A program made the translations under genes and the position numbers. The notes beneath the pieces were generated by a model. The model was not told where the DNA came from, did not search any database, and saw only the letters and a program-made list of their open reading frames with translations. Shown here in pieces: positions 17,335 to 26,519 of a stretch of 64,000 nucleotides of DNA. How positions within the stretch are numbered: position 1 is the first letter of the stretch; each line of letters begins with the position of its first letter. The stretch is from Aquaspirillum sp. LM1 (GTDB lineage Bacteria; Pseudomonadota; Gammaproteobacteria; Burkholderiales; Aquaspirillaceae): positions 1,860,001 through 1,924,000 of the forward strand of contig NZ_CP019509.1 in NCBI RefSeq assembly GCF_002002905.1, written 5' to 3'.

Positions 17335-18237
17335 ATGTTTGACCAAGCCGCTACCCAGCTGCACACCGTGCGCGACCTGCTGCGCTTTGCCGTCAGCCGC
17401 TTTACCGAAGCCGGCCTGAGCTTTGGCCACGGCAGCGACAACGCCTACGACGAAGCCGCCTACCTGATTCTGCACACCCTGAAACTGCCGCTGGACCGGC
17501 TGGAGCCGTTTCTAGATGCCCGGCTGGTCAGCGATGAAGTGGAGCAGGTGCTCGACGTGCTGGCCCGCCGCGCCAACCTGCGCCTGCCTGCCGCCTACCT
17601 GACCCAGGAAGCCTGGCTGGGCGACTATCGCTTTTTTGTTGATGAGCGGGTGATTGTGCCGCGCTCGTTTATTGCCGAACTGCTGCCCGAGGCGCTGGCA
17701 CCGTGGATCGAATACCCCGAGCTGGTGCATCGCGCGCTGGACATGTGTACCGGCTCCGGCTGCCTGGCCATTTTGCTGGCCGACGCCTACCCGGATGCCG
17801 AAGTGGATGCCGTGGACCTGTCGGCAGATGCGCTGGCAGTGGCCGCCATCAATGTGGCCGACTACGGCCTGCAGGAGCGCATCACGCTGATTCAGTCTGA
17901 TCTGTTTGCTGCGCTGGCCGGGCAGGAATACGACCTGATCATCAGCAACCCGCCCTACGTCAATGCCCCGTCGGTGGCCGAACTGCCCGACGAATACCGC
18001 CACGAACCCGAGCTGGCGCTGGGTTCGGGCGAGGATGGGCTGGACGCCACCCGCGAGATTCTGCGCTGCGCGCCGGCCTTCCTCAGCGAACACGGCGTGC
18101 TGGTGGTGGAAATCGGCCATAACCGCGACGAACTGGAAGCCGCCTTCCCGCAGCTGCCGTTTACCTGGCTGGCCACCGCCAGCGGCGATGGCTTTGTGTT
18201 CCTGCTCAGCCGTCAAGACCTGCTGGCTGCGGCATGA
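17335..18237 (+). CDS. prmB: Ribosomal protein L3 N5-glutamine methyltransferase PrmB
   Basis: A 300-residue class I SAM methyltransferase. The SAM loop is ALDMCTGSGCLAILLA and the glutamine-binding NPPY motif is LIISNPPYVNAPSV. The N-terminal helical domain (TVRDLLRFAVSRF...DNAYDEAAYLILHTLKLPLD) is specific to PrmB rather than the release-factor enzyme PrmC. It methylates the glutamine of ribosomal protein L3. The start MFDQAATQL is chosen over an in-frame ATG 18 bases upstream on family grounds. Its stop overlaps the start of the next gene (ATGA). Confidence 0.9.
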   Translation: MFDQAATQLHTVRDLLRFAVSRFTEAGLSFGHGSDNAYDEAAYLILHTLKLPLDRLEPFLDARLVSDEVEQVLDVLARRANLRLPAAYLTQEAWLGDYRFFVDERVIVPRSFIAELLPEALAPWIEYPELVHRALDMCTGSGCLAILLADAYPDAEVDAVDLSADALAVAAINVADYGLQERITLIQSDLFAALAGQEYDLIISNPPYVNAPSVAELPDEYRHEPELALGSGEDGLDATREILRCAPAFLSEHGVLVVEIGHNRDELEAAFPQLPFTWLATASGDGFVFLLSRQDLLAAA

Positions 18238-19082
18238 GTCAGCGTTGGTCCCTGGCCAGCCTGCACCTGACCGTGCTGCTGTTTGGCGGTGCCGGGCTGT
18301 TTGGCCGCTGGCTCAGTGTGTCGCCCTGGATGATGGTGTTTGGCCGTACCCTGTTTGCCGCCATCGCGCTGGCGCTGTGTCTGCGCTGGCTGCGTCGTCC
18401 GGCGGCCTCAGCGCTGGACTGGCGCTGGGCGGCGCAGGCCGGCGGCTGTCTGGCGCTGCACTGGGTGACGTTCTTTCAGGCCATTCAGGTGGGCGGCGTG
18501 GCGGCGGGCCTGCTGGGGTTTGCCGCATTTCCCGCGTGCGTGGTGGTGCTGGACAGCCTGCGCCAACGATGCTGGCCGTCGGCGCAGTCGCTGGGCATGG
18601 TGGCGCTGGTCAGCCTGGGCCTGGTGCTGGTCACTCCACTGGATGCCGGCGGCAGCGCCGTGCGGCTGGGGGTGCTGTGGGGCGCGCTGTCGGCACTGTT
18701 GTTTGCCGTGCTGGTGCTGCTGAACCGTCAGGCTGCCGGACACGACCCCTTGCGCACGGCGGGCTGGCAAAACACCGCTGCCGCGCTATGGCTGCTGCCG
18801 ATGGCCTGGCCGGAGCTACCGGGCCTGAGCCGTTACGACTGGCTGGGCCTGGCGCTGCTCGGGGTGGTGTTCACCGCGCTGGCGCATGCGCTGTTCCTGC
18901 TCAGCCTGCGCCGCCTGTCGGCGCAGCGGGTGGCGGTGGTGACCGCGCTGGAGCCGGTGTACGGCATGCTGTTTGCCTGGCTGCTGTTTGCCGACGTGCC
19001 CAGCGGGCAGATGCTGCTGGGCGGGGCGGTGATCATGCTGGCCACCACCTGGGCGTCGTGGCGCGATGGGGAGGCCGGGTAG
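18234..19082 (+). CDS. DMT-superfamily EamA transporter
   Basis: A 282-residue membrane protein with about ten hydrophobic segments arranged as two EamA repeats, starting LTVLLFGGAGLFGRWL and ending LLGGAVIMLATTWASW. EamA proteins usually export amino acids or other small metabolites by exchange or proton motive force; the substrate is not readable here. Translationally coupled to prmB by a 4-base overlap. Confidence 0.85.
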   Translation: MSQRWSLASLHLTVLLFGGAGLFGRWLSVSPWMMVFGRTLFAAIALALCLRWLRRPAASALDWRWAAQAGGCLALHWVTFFQAIQVGGVAAGLLGFAAFPACVVVLDSLRQRCWPSAQSLGMVALVSLGLVLVTPLDAGGSAVRLGVLWGALSALLFAVLVLLNRQAAGHDPLRTAGWQNTAAALWLLPMAWPELPGLSRYDWLGLALLGVVFTALAHALFLLSLRRLSAQRVAVVTALEPVYGMLFAWLLFADVPSGQMLLGGAVIMLATTWASWRDGEAG

Positions 19083-19227
19083 CTCAGCGACGGTGCGGGA
19101 GCGTGATGATGTCAACATACCACAGTCATTCCGAAGTCATTGCCCAACCAAAAGCCGACTGCTTTACTCAACTATTAGCCGCCGGTATACTGGGCTGGTA
19201 CTCCCCACTGGACACTGACTCTTTCCA

Positions 19228-20028
19228 ATGACTGACTCTATCCTTATTCCCGACGTGCAGTCCTCCGCCGACCTGCGCAATATCGCCATCAACAAGGTGG
19301 GGATCAAGTCGATCCGCCACCCGGTGCAGGTGGCCGACCGCAGTGGCGGCGTGCAGCACAGCATCGGGCTGTTCGACATGTATGTGTATCTGCCACACCA
19401 GTTCAAGGGCACGCATATGTCGCGGTTTGTTGAGATTCTCAACAGCCATGAGCGGGAAATTTCCGCCCGTTCGTTTGAGCAGATTGCCCGGCAGATGGTC
19501 GAGCGGCTGGATGCCGAGTCGGGCTATCTGGAGATGCGCTTTCCGTACTTTGTCAATAAAACTGCACCGGTGTCAGGGGTGAAAAGCCTGCTCGACTACG
19601 ATGTGACCTTTATTGGCGAGCTGAAGAACGGCCAGTATTACTTCACCCTGAAGGTGCTGGTGCCCGTCACCAGCCTGTGCCCGTGCTCGAAAAAAATCTC
19701 CGAACGCGGCGCACATAACCAGCGCTCGCATATCACCCTCACCGTGCGCACCCAGGCGCATATGTGGATTGAAGAACTGATTGATATTGCCGAACGTCAG
19801 GCCTCCTGCGAGCTGTACGGCCTGCTCAAGCGCCCGGACGAAAAATATGTCACCGAACGCGCCTACGACAACCCCAAGTTTGTCGAAGACCTGGTGCGTG
19901 ACGTGGCCGCCGCGCTCACTGCCGACCCGCGCATTGACGGGTATGTGGTGGAAAGCGAAAACTTTGAATCGATTCACAATCACTCGGCCTACGCGCTGAT
20001 CGAGTTTGATCGCGCCAGTCAGCATTGA
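19228..20028 (+). CDS. folE2: GTP cyclohydrolase FolE2 (type IB)
   Basis: A 266-residue enzyme converting GTP to 7,8-dihydroneopterin triphosphate, the first step of folate and queuosine-type pathways. Diagnostic stretches are [20 protein letters not shown], the metal-binding [14 protein letters not shown] with its conserved cysteine, and [10 protein letters not shown] near the C-terminus. FolE2 can work with metals other than zinc and is often expressed under zinc shortage in bacteria that also have FolE; I found no convincing Zur box in 19083-19227. thyA and folA lie 32 kb away. Confidence 0.93.
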   Translation: MTDSILIPDVQSSADLRNIAINKVGIKSIRHPVQVADRSGGVQHSIGLFDMYVYLPHQFKGTHMSRFVEILNSHEREISARSFEQIARQMVERLDAESGYLEMRFPYFVNKTAPVSGVKSLLDYDVTFIGELKNGQYYFTLKVLVPVTSLCPCSKKISERGAHNQRSHITLTVRTQAHMWIEELIDIAERQASCELYGLLKRPDEKYVTERAYDNPKFVEDLVRDVAAALTADPRIDGYVVESENFESIHNHSAYALIEFDRASQH

Positions 20029-20049
20029 CCCACACACGCCAGTATTGGG

Positions 20050-20112
20050 CATGCGCTGATTGATTTAAAAAACTGGCGTTTTCAAAACAAAAATCAAAAA
20101 AATCAAGTACCT
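20050..20112 (-). repeat. Truncated copy of the 110-bp MITE-like repeat
   Basis: GCGCTGATTGATTTAAAAAAC and the following AAAACAAAAATC...AAAATCAA align with the right half of the full repeat in reverse orientation, but the palindromic half is missing. It abuts the folE2 terminator. Confidence 0.45.
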
Positions 20113-20115
20113 GAA

Positions 20116-20145
20116 CCCCGGCCCTGAGCCGGGGTAACTGTTTTT
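20116..20145 (+). terminator. Rho-independent terminator of folE2
   Basis: Arms CCCCGGC and GCCGGGG with loop CCTGA, then TAACTGTTTTT. It lies 88 bp after the folE2 stop. Confidence 0.8.
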
Positions 20146-20146
20146 A

Positions 20147-20255
20147 GGGACACGCTGACTTATTCAGGAAACCCCCTTTTTTCCAAAAAAACCCCAGTAA
20201 AATCAATATCCTGCATTTCAGTCTTCGCGGGAATGACGATTTTTTCAGCGTATCC
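20147..20255 (-). repeat. MITE-like repeat, copy B (109 bp, reverse orientation)
   Basis: Starts GGGACACGCTGACTTATTCAG and ends TTTTTTCAGCGTATCC. It is the reverse-complement orientation of copies A and C and retains half of the REP palindrome (TTCGCGGGAATGACG). Flanking bases do not show a clean target duplication. Confidence 0.8.
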
Positions 20256-20822
20256 TCAGTGTTTCCTCAAAACATTGCTGCCAGGAAGCTTTTCCTGCGG
20301 CGAGTCGCTCACTGCCGCCCATTTTTAATGTCCCTATCAGGCTTGTGACAGATAGCCTTTTGCTGCAAAATATTCCTCAGCTTCCATTTCTCCATTTCGG
20401 TCGACTTTTGTCGACCGATTTGCTTTACTGCGTCCCAGCTCAGGGATGGTGTGTTGCATCGGCGCAAAATGACTGGTATAGAAACATTGTCGGTTTTATT
20501 TCTTGCGTTCATTCATGAAAACACGAAATATTAATTTCGTAGTTTTCCTGTGCGCAAGACGAGCCCCCTTGGCAAGAAAGTTATTCAACATACCAAATTG
20601 GAATATTCAGCTGAGTTGGATGCAGAAATACCAATCAATTAATCTAAAAGCATAACGCTGTTGCAGCATTCATGACCGGCACACAACCGTCCCGCCAAAT
20701 GGTCATGCAGTGAGTCCTGCCTGCCCCCTCAGGCACTGACTGAGCCCCATCCACCTCACGCTGCACAAGCACGGCTGATTGTCTCCGCGCGGCGTGCCGA
20801 GTTATTCATTCAGGAGACGTTC
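20256..20822. other. Intergenic region upstream of the giant RTX protein gene, with a perfect hairpin
   Basis: 567 bp without a credible gene; a 67-codon minus-strand frame at 20309-20512 has no supporting features. It contains a perfect hairpin at 20397-20418 with arms TCGGTCGAC and GTCGACCGA and a TTTT loop. The stretch 20510-20660 is AT-rich and may hold the promoter of the downstream gene. Confidence 0.5.
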
Positions 20823-23800
20823 ATGCAATTTTCATACAAAGTGGGCAACTTCACCAGCGGTTACTCCAGTGTCCGCGTCAATTCGGGTGGGTTTGCCGCA
20901 CTCGACGCAATAGGAAATGGTGCCGTCACGGCAACCGTCCAGCTCAACGGCAGCACTTGGGAAATCATCAATGCTGCCGTAAACGGCGGCGCGGCAGCCA
21001 CCCTGCTTGACACCTCCAACATTGCGCTGTCCACCACGACGCACGGGGTAGGCATGGCCTGGACCGGTGAGTCGTCATCGGTCAGCTTCATGGGGGGGGA
21101 TCTGGTGGATATGCTGATCGGCAGCGGCAACAACGATACCCTGCAAGGGGGGCTGGGTGGGGACAGCCTTTACGGCGGCGCGGGCGATGATAGCCTGGTT
21201 GGCGGCGAGGGCAACGACTCCATGAGAGGAGAAGCCGGCCATGACATCGTGTATGGCGACAACGGCAACGACAGTGTGCTTGGCGCGGATGGCAATGACA
21301 CCGTGTATGGGGGCAATGGCAGCGATTCGCTCAACGGCGGCAACCAGGATGACAGCCTGTTTGGCGAGGCCGACAACGATACCTTGCTGGGCGGTACAGG
21401 CAACGACACCCTGTCAGGTGGCGCGGGTAACGACAGTCTGACGGCGGGGGATGGCGACGACAGCGTGGAAGGTGGCGACGGCAACGACACCCTGATCGGC
21501 GGCCTGGGTGCCGACACGCTCGACGGCGGTGCTGGCATCGACATCTTCCTCGATCCGAACGGCGATACCATTAGCAGCGCCACCTTTGATATGACCGATA
21601 TCATCCGGGTGACCGGCGGCGCGGCGCAAGCGCTGAGCGCAAGCCACCTGCAATACGACAACAGCGCCAAAACGCTGACGGTGGATTACGACAAGAACGG
21701 CACATTTGGCGGCGGAACGGATCTTGTCATCACGTTTACCGATACGCCCGCGTCTCAGGCATTTCAAATCAGCAATAACAGCACGTTTGCTGAAATCAAG
21801 CTTGCCACCGCGCCCGCCAGTGTCGCGCCCACCCTCACCAGCGGCACCAGCGCCAGCGTGGCGGAAAACACCGCCACCAGCACCGTGGTTTACACCATTA
21901 CCGCCACCGACCCGGAAAGCGACACCCTCAGCTACGCGCTGACCGGCACCGATGCCGCGTCGTTCTCGATTGATGCCAGCACCGGCCAGGTCAAGCTGCT
22001 CACCCCGGCAGACTTTGAAACCAAGTCCAGCTACAGCATCACCGTCAATGCCAAGGATGCCAGCAACACCACCACCCAGGCGGTGACCCTTAATGTCACC
22101 GATGTGGACGAAGCGCCCAGTTTCACCAGCGGTGCCACCGGTACCGTGGCCGAAAATGCCGCTACCGGTGCCACCGTCTACACTGCTGCCGCCGCTGATC
22201 CAGAAACCGGCACCGTCACTTATTCGCTGTCGGGCTCCGACGCCAGCGCTTTCAGCATTGGCAGCAGCACCGGTGTGGTCACGCTGAATGCCTCGGCGGA
22301 CTACGAAACCAAATCCAGCTACAGCCTCTCCGTCATTGCCTCTGACGCCGCCAGCAACACCGTCAGCAAAACGGTGACGATCAGTGTGAGCGATGTGAAC
22401 GAAGCCCCCACCGCCGCCAACTTCACCAGCGCCGGGCTGGATAACACCACCGCCATTACCGGCGCTTCGGTCGGCACGCTGGCTGCCGTGGACCCGGACG
22501 CTGGCGACACCCACACCTTCACCCTGGTGGCGGGCAATGGCACCAATGATGCCGACAACAGCAAGTTCACGATGGTGGGTAATACGCTTAAAGTAGGCGG
22601 AACGGCACTGAGCGATGGGACTTACCAGGTGATGACCCGCGCCACCGATGCCGCTGGGCTGACTTTCGATCAGGCGCAAACCATCACCATTGCCGCACCC
22701 AATGCGGCACCCACCCTCACCAGCGGGGCCAGTGGTAGCGTTGCCGAAAACGCCGCCACCAGCACCGTGGTCTACACCGCCGCCGCCACCGATGCGGAAA
22801 GTGATGCCCTCACCTACGCGCTGACCGGCACCGATGCAGCCGCATTCTCGATTGACGCCACCACCGGCCAGGTCAAGCTGCTCACCCCGGCAGACTTTGA
22901 AGTCAAGAACAGCTACAGCATCACCGTCAACGCCAAGGATGCGACTCATACCACCACCCAGGCGGTGACCATCGATGTTAACGATGTCAACGAAGCACCC
23001 AGTTTCACCAGCGGGGCCACCGGTACCGTGGCCGAAAATGCCGCTACCGGTGCCACCGTCTACACTGCTGCCGCCGCTGATCCGGAAACCGGCACCGTCA
23101 CTTATTCGCTGTCGGGCACCGACGCCAGCGCTTTCAGCATTGGCAGCAGCTCTGGCGTGGTCACCCTCAACGGCTCGGCGGACTACGAAACCAAATCCAG
23201 CTACAACATCAACGTGATTGCCTCTGACGCCGCCAGCAACACCGTCAGCAAAACGGTGACCATCAATGCCACCAACGTCAACGAAGCGCCCACCGCCGCC
23301 AACTTCACCAGTGCCGGGCTGACCAGCAGCACCGCCGTCACCGGTGCTTCGGTAGGCACGCTGGCCGCCGTGGATCCGGACGCTGGCGACACCCACACCT
23401 TTACCCTGGTGGCAGGCAATGGCACCAATGATGCCGACAACAGCAAGTTCACGATGGTGGGTAACACACTCAAAGTAGGCGGAACGGCACTGACCACCGG
23501 CACCTACCAGGTGATGACCCGCGCCACTGACGCCGGCGGCCTGACCGTCGATCAAGCGCAGACCATCACGATTAGCGCTGCCGGTGGCGGCGGAGGCGGT
23601 GGCGGTGGTGGCGGTGGTGGCGGCGATCCGACCCCGCCGGACCCGACACCTCCCACTACCCCAACCACACCGACGGTGCCGACCACGCCAACGGAACCGA
23701 CGACGCCCACGGTGCCGACCACGCCCACCACGCCGACGGAACCCACCACACCGACCACGCCCACCGTGCCGGTGGATCCGACGCCACCCACGCCTAGCGT

Positions 23801-25124
23801 GCCCGAGCCACCTGCGCCAGTCACGCCCACACCGCCGGTCACCCCCAGCATTCCGCTGGTCGATGGCGTGGCGGTGGCGTCCACCACCATGACCCGCGTC
23901 GATGGCTCACAAGTCAATACGCTGATTATTCCGGTGATCAGCCGTGAGCGGCAGGAGCAGGACACTTCCAGTGGCAGCGCCGACATTCCGCTGGCAGTCA
24001 GCGATGGGCGCACCCAGATCAAGGGCGAGATTCCCACCGGCATCGGCATGACCGTGGAAGGCGGCGACAGCACCCAGCCAGGCAACACCGACCTGCTCAT
24101 CGCCATCCGCAGCCACACCACCGAGCAATCCGCTGACCAGACCGCCATGGTGAGCCTGGGGCAATCTTTCCTTAACTCCCTGCCCGGCAGCACCGCGCTG
24201 TGGGTGCGCACCGTGGTGGTCCGCGCTGACTCCAGCCAGGATGCCAGTGGCACACTGGTATTCCGTGACCAGACCGCAGACAGCAACACCGACACCGCCC
24301 TGGTGCTGGACTTCAACAACTTGCCAACAAACAGCACCGTGGGTCTGGAGAACGTGAACTTTGCTGCCATTGTGGGCAGCGTGTCGGTGACCACCGGCGA
24401 CGGCAACCAACTGCTGGTGGCCGACAGCAAGGCGCAAACCCTCGACCTGGGCGCTGGCGACGACACCGTCTACGCCGGATCGGGCAACGATGTCCTGACC
24501 AACACCCGTGGCAACGACAAACTGTTTGGCCAGGGCGGCAACGACACCCTCAGCGGGGAAAATGGCCAGAACATCCTGCACGGCGGCGCGGACTCCGACA
24601 CCGCCAAATTCACCGGCAAGGCCGACGACTACACCGTGGAAAAACACCATGGCTTCGTCACGGTGATCAACAAAGCCGACCCAAGCAAGAGCACGCTGGT
24701 GATCAATACCGAAACCCTGCAGTTTGCTGACAACGCACTGAACGTGCAAAACCCACCCGCGCTGAATGCGCTGGCCGGGATGTACCAGAAGGTACTCGGA
24801 CGTCAGGCGGATATTTATGGCTTTGACTACTTTGGTGATCTGCAAGCCAAGGGCTACAGCATGGGCAGCATGGCACTGAACATGATGAAAACCGCCGAAG
24901 GCCAGGCGCGTGGCTGGGCGCTGACCGGCGACCCGGTGAACGACGTGGAAGTGCTGTACCAGGCACTGCTGGGGCGTAATTCCGATGCAGGCGGCAAGGC
25001 GGCGTGGGTGCAGTTGCTGAAGTCGGGTTCGGTATCGCTGGATCAGGTGGCGACGGCGTTTGTTGAGTCGCCGGAAATGAAAACCCATTATGTCGGGCCA
25101 ACCGGCTGGGATTTTATGGTGTAA
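20823..25124 (+). CDS. Giant cadherin-like/RTX type I secreted protein with DUF4214 C-terminus
   Basis: A 1433-residue protein. Residues 1-95 are a unique start (MQFSYKVGNFTSGYSS), 100-240 RTX nonapeptides (GNDTLxGG), and 330-920 cadherin-like repeats in two near-identical 294-residue blocks (SGASGSVAENAATSTVVYT, SYSITVNAKDA, DVNEAPSFTSG). A glycine run with a Pro/Thr-rich linker spans about 921-1010, a beta-rich domain follows to 1200, then more RTX repeats (about 1205-1260). Two DUF4214 motifs close the protein (MYQKVLGRQADIYGFDYF and LYQALLGRNSDAGGKAAW). There is no Sec signal and the start follows CAGGAGACGTTC. The layout suggests a calcium-dependent adhesin or surface-layer protein exported by a type I system; this role is inferred. 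Confidence 0.87.
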   Translation: MQFSYKVGNFTSGYSSVRVNSGGFAALDAIGNGAVTATVQLNGSTWEIINAAVNGGAAATLLDTSNIALSTTTHGVGMAWTGESSSVSFMGGDLVDMLIGSGNNDTLQGGLGGDSLYGGAGDDSLVGGEGNDSMRGEAGHDIVYGDNGNDSVLGADGNDTVYGGNGSDSLNGGNQDDSLFGEADNDTLLGGTGNDTLSGGAGNDSLTAGDGDDSVEGGDGNDTLIGGLGADTLDGGAGIDIFLDPNGDTISSATFDMTDIIRVTGGAAQALSASHLQYDNSAKTLTVDYDKNGTFGGGTDLVITFTDTPASQAFQISNNSTFAEIKLATAPASVAPTLTSGTSASVAENTATSTVVYTITATDPESDTLSYALTGTDAASFSIDASTGQVKLLTPADFETKSSYSITVNAKDASNTTTQAVTLNVTDVDEAPSFTSGATGTVAENAATGATVYTAAAADPETGTVTYSLSGSDASAFSIGSSTGVVTLNASADYETKSSYSLSVIASDAASNTVSKTVTISVSDVNEAPTAANFTSAGLDNTTAITGASVGTLAAVDPDAGDTHTFTLVAGNGTNDADNSKFTMVGNTLKVGGTALSDGTYQVMTRATDAAGLTFDQAQTITIAAPNAAPTLTSGASGSVAENAATSTVVYTAAATDAESDALTYALTGTDAAAFSIDATTGQVKLLTPADFEVKNSYSITVNAKDATHTTTQAVTIDVNDVNEAPSFTSGATGTVAENAATGATVYTAAAADPETGTVTYSLSGTDASAFSIGSSSGVVTLNGSADYETKSSYNINVIASDAASNTVSKTVTINATNVNEAPTAANFTSAGLTSSTAVTGASVGTLAAVDPDAGDTHTFTLVAGNGTNDADNSKFTMVGNTLKVGGTALTTGTYQVMTRATDAGGLTVDQAQTITISAAGGGGGGGGGGGGGGDPTPPDPTPPTTPTTPTVPTTPTEPTTPTVPTTPTTPTEPTTPTTPTVPVDPTPPTPSVPEPPAPVTPTPPVTPSIPLVDGVAVASTTMTRVDGSQVNTLIIPVISRERQEQDTSSGSADIPLAVSDGRTQIKGEIPTGIGMTVEGGDSTQPGNTDLLIAIRSHTTEQSADQTAMVSLGQSFLNSLPGSTALWVRTVVVRADSSQDASGTLVFRDQTADSNTDTALVLDFNNLPTNSTVGLENVNFAAIVGSVSVTTGDGNQLLVADSKAQTLDLGAGDDTVYAGSGNDVLTNTRGNDKLFGQGGNDTLSGENGQNILHGGADSDTAKFTGKADDYTVEKHHGFVTVINKADPSKSTLVINTETLQFADNALNVQNPPALNALAGMYQKVLGRQADIYGFDYFGDLQAKGYSMGSMALNMMKTAEGQARGWALTGDPVNDVEVLYQALLGRNSDAGGKAAWVQLLKSGSVSLDQVATAFVESPEMKTHYVGPTGWDFMV
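21831..23594 (+). repeat. 882-bp in-frame tandem duplication in the cadherin region
   Basis: The block beginning ACCCTCACCAGCGG at 21831 recurs at 22713, an offset of 882 bp (294 codons), and the copies stay nearly identical to about 23575. Each block holds two shorter cadherin units of about 95 residues plus a spacer with TAANFTSAGL. The low divergence points to recent duplication or gene conversion. Confidence 0.85.
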
Positions 25125-25146
25125 GCGCATGCGGCTTGCACCAGGC

Positions 25147-25212
25147 CAGCCAGCAGTGTGCTGGCTGAATGGGTAACTCCCCGATCAAATGCCCGGCCCT
25201 TGGCCGGGCATT
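25147..25212 (+). terminator. Two hairpins after the cadherin/RTX gene
   Basis: A perfect hairpin with arms CAGCCAGCA and TGCTGGCTG lies at 25147-25167, and a stronger one with arms AATGCCCGGCC and GGCCGGGCATT and loop CTT at 25188-25212. No long T-run follows, so termination efficiency is uncertain. The rest of 25213-25485 has no gene. Confidence 0.6.
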
Positions 25213-26519
25213 GGTCTGACCCCCGGCTGGCGCAGGCCGGTATTGCGCCAGTCTGATTGCACGATTTGCACGATGTGCGACAATCGTTGTATTAAAAATA
25301 ACATAACGATGTGGCTGCCATGCCTGCCTCCCGCACAAACCAATGAATTTACGTAGTTTTACTGCCAGGCCCAGTCCTTGCTGTCAAGTCATGGCCTGCC
25401 CACGTCTTGCGTTATATAGATAAAACTATTGCGTATGTCGGGCAGGCGCAGAACTTATGGCTGAACACGATCAAGGAATGCGCAGATGACAGATACGCGA
25501 TTGAACTGGCCGCGCCCCCGGCTATTGCCTGCCCTGCTGGCAGGGTGCTGGGGCAGTTAGAGCCGACGGTGCTGTCCGAGGTGGAGGTTCGCGCCCCGCT
25601 GCAGCAGGATACTGGCTGGCTGACGCCAGACCGCAACAGTCCGTCCACGGTGTACCGGGTGGGGCGCGATGCGCTGGGGGTGTTTGATTCGCCTGGCGGA
25701 ACCAATCCGTATACCGCCGTGGCCGAATTGCCCGGAGTGAAGGTCAGCACGGTGGACGCCTACGGCCTGAACAATATGCAGGGCGGGCAAAAGGGCATGC
25801 GCGTGCGCGGCGAAGTGAGCACCCATGGCGTGTCTGGCACGGTGGAAGGCCTCTCGCTGGGCGGGCCGGGGCCAGGGCCGGGTTATCTGTTTCTGTTCGA
25901 TAAGGAAAACCTGGCCGGGCTGAGCTTTGCCCAGGGGCCGGTCAGCGCCGACCAGGCCGGCCTGTTCAATACCTATGGCGCGCTGAACAGCCAGCTGCGC
26001 TGGCCACAGGCCCAGGCCGGCGGGGAAGTCTCGCTAGCGGTGGGGTCGGAACACTTCCAGCGCCTGTTTGTCCGCCTGGACAGTGGCGAACTGGCCAGCG
26101 GCACGGCGGTATTTCTGTCGGCGTCCGACACCTCGGCAGACAAATGGCGCGGCCTGGGCCAGGCCCCGGCCAACCGTGACAATCTGGAACTGGGCATCCG
26201 CCAGCGGCTGGGCCCGGCCACCTTGCAACTGCTGTACGCCCGCAACGAGCAGTCGCAGCACAATTACAAGGCGCTGACCTACCGCGAAGCCACCGACCTG
26301 GCCAACCACTGGCGCAACGACTACCCGGACAACCGCAATTCGGCCCAGCATTACGACTACAACCGCCAGGATTTTCGCAACGAAGCCCTGCTGGCGGTGC
26401 TGGAATACCCGCTGAGCGCGACCACCACGCTGACGGTCAAGCCATTTTACGCCAAGGAAGAAGGCTACTACCTGTATGCCGGCAGCGCCGACAACCAGGT
26501 GCAGAAATGGCTGATTGAC

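Noticed and set aside
15808-17475. 555-codon minus-strand open frame across the phosphohexomutase gene
   Set aside because: Spans two plus-strand genes and a terminator; no recognisable protein.
20309-20512. 67-codon minus-strand frame between folE2 and the cadherin gene
   Set aside because: No ribosome-binding site, no conserved pattern, and it includes the hairpin at 20397-20418.
21414-23555. 713-codon open frame on the minus strand inside the cadherin/RTX gene
   Set aside because: It mirrors the repetitive GC-rich coding strand; glycine/valine/alanine-rich translation with no domain, and the plus-strand gene has clear domains and a ribosome-binding site.
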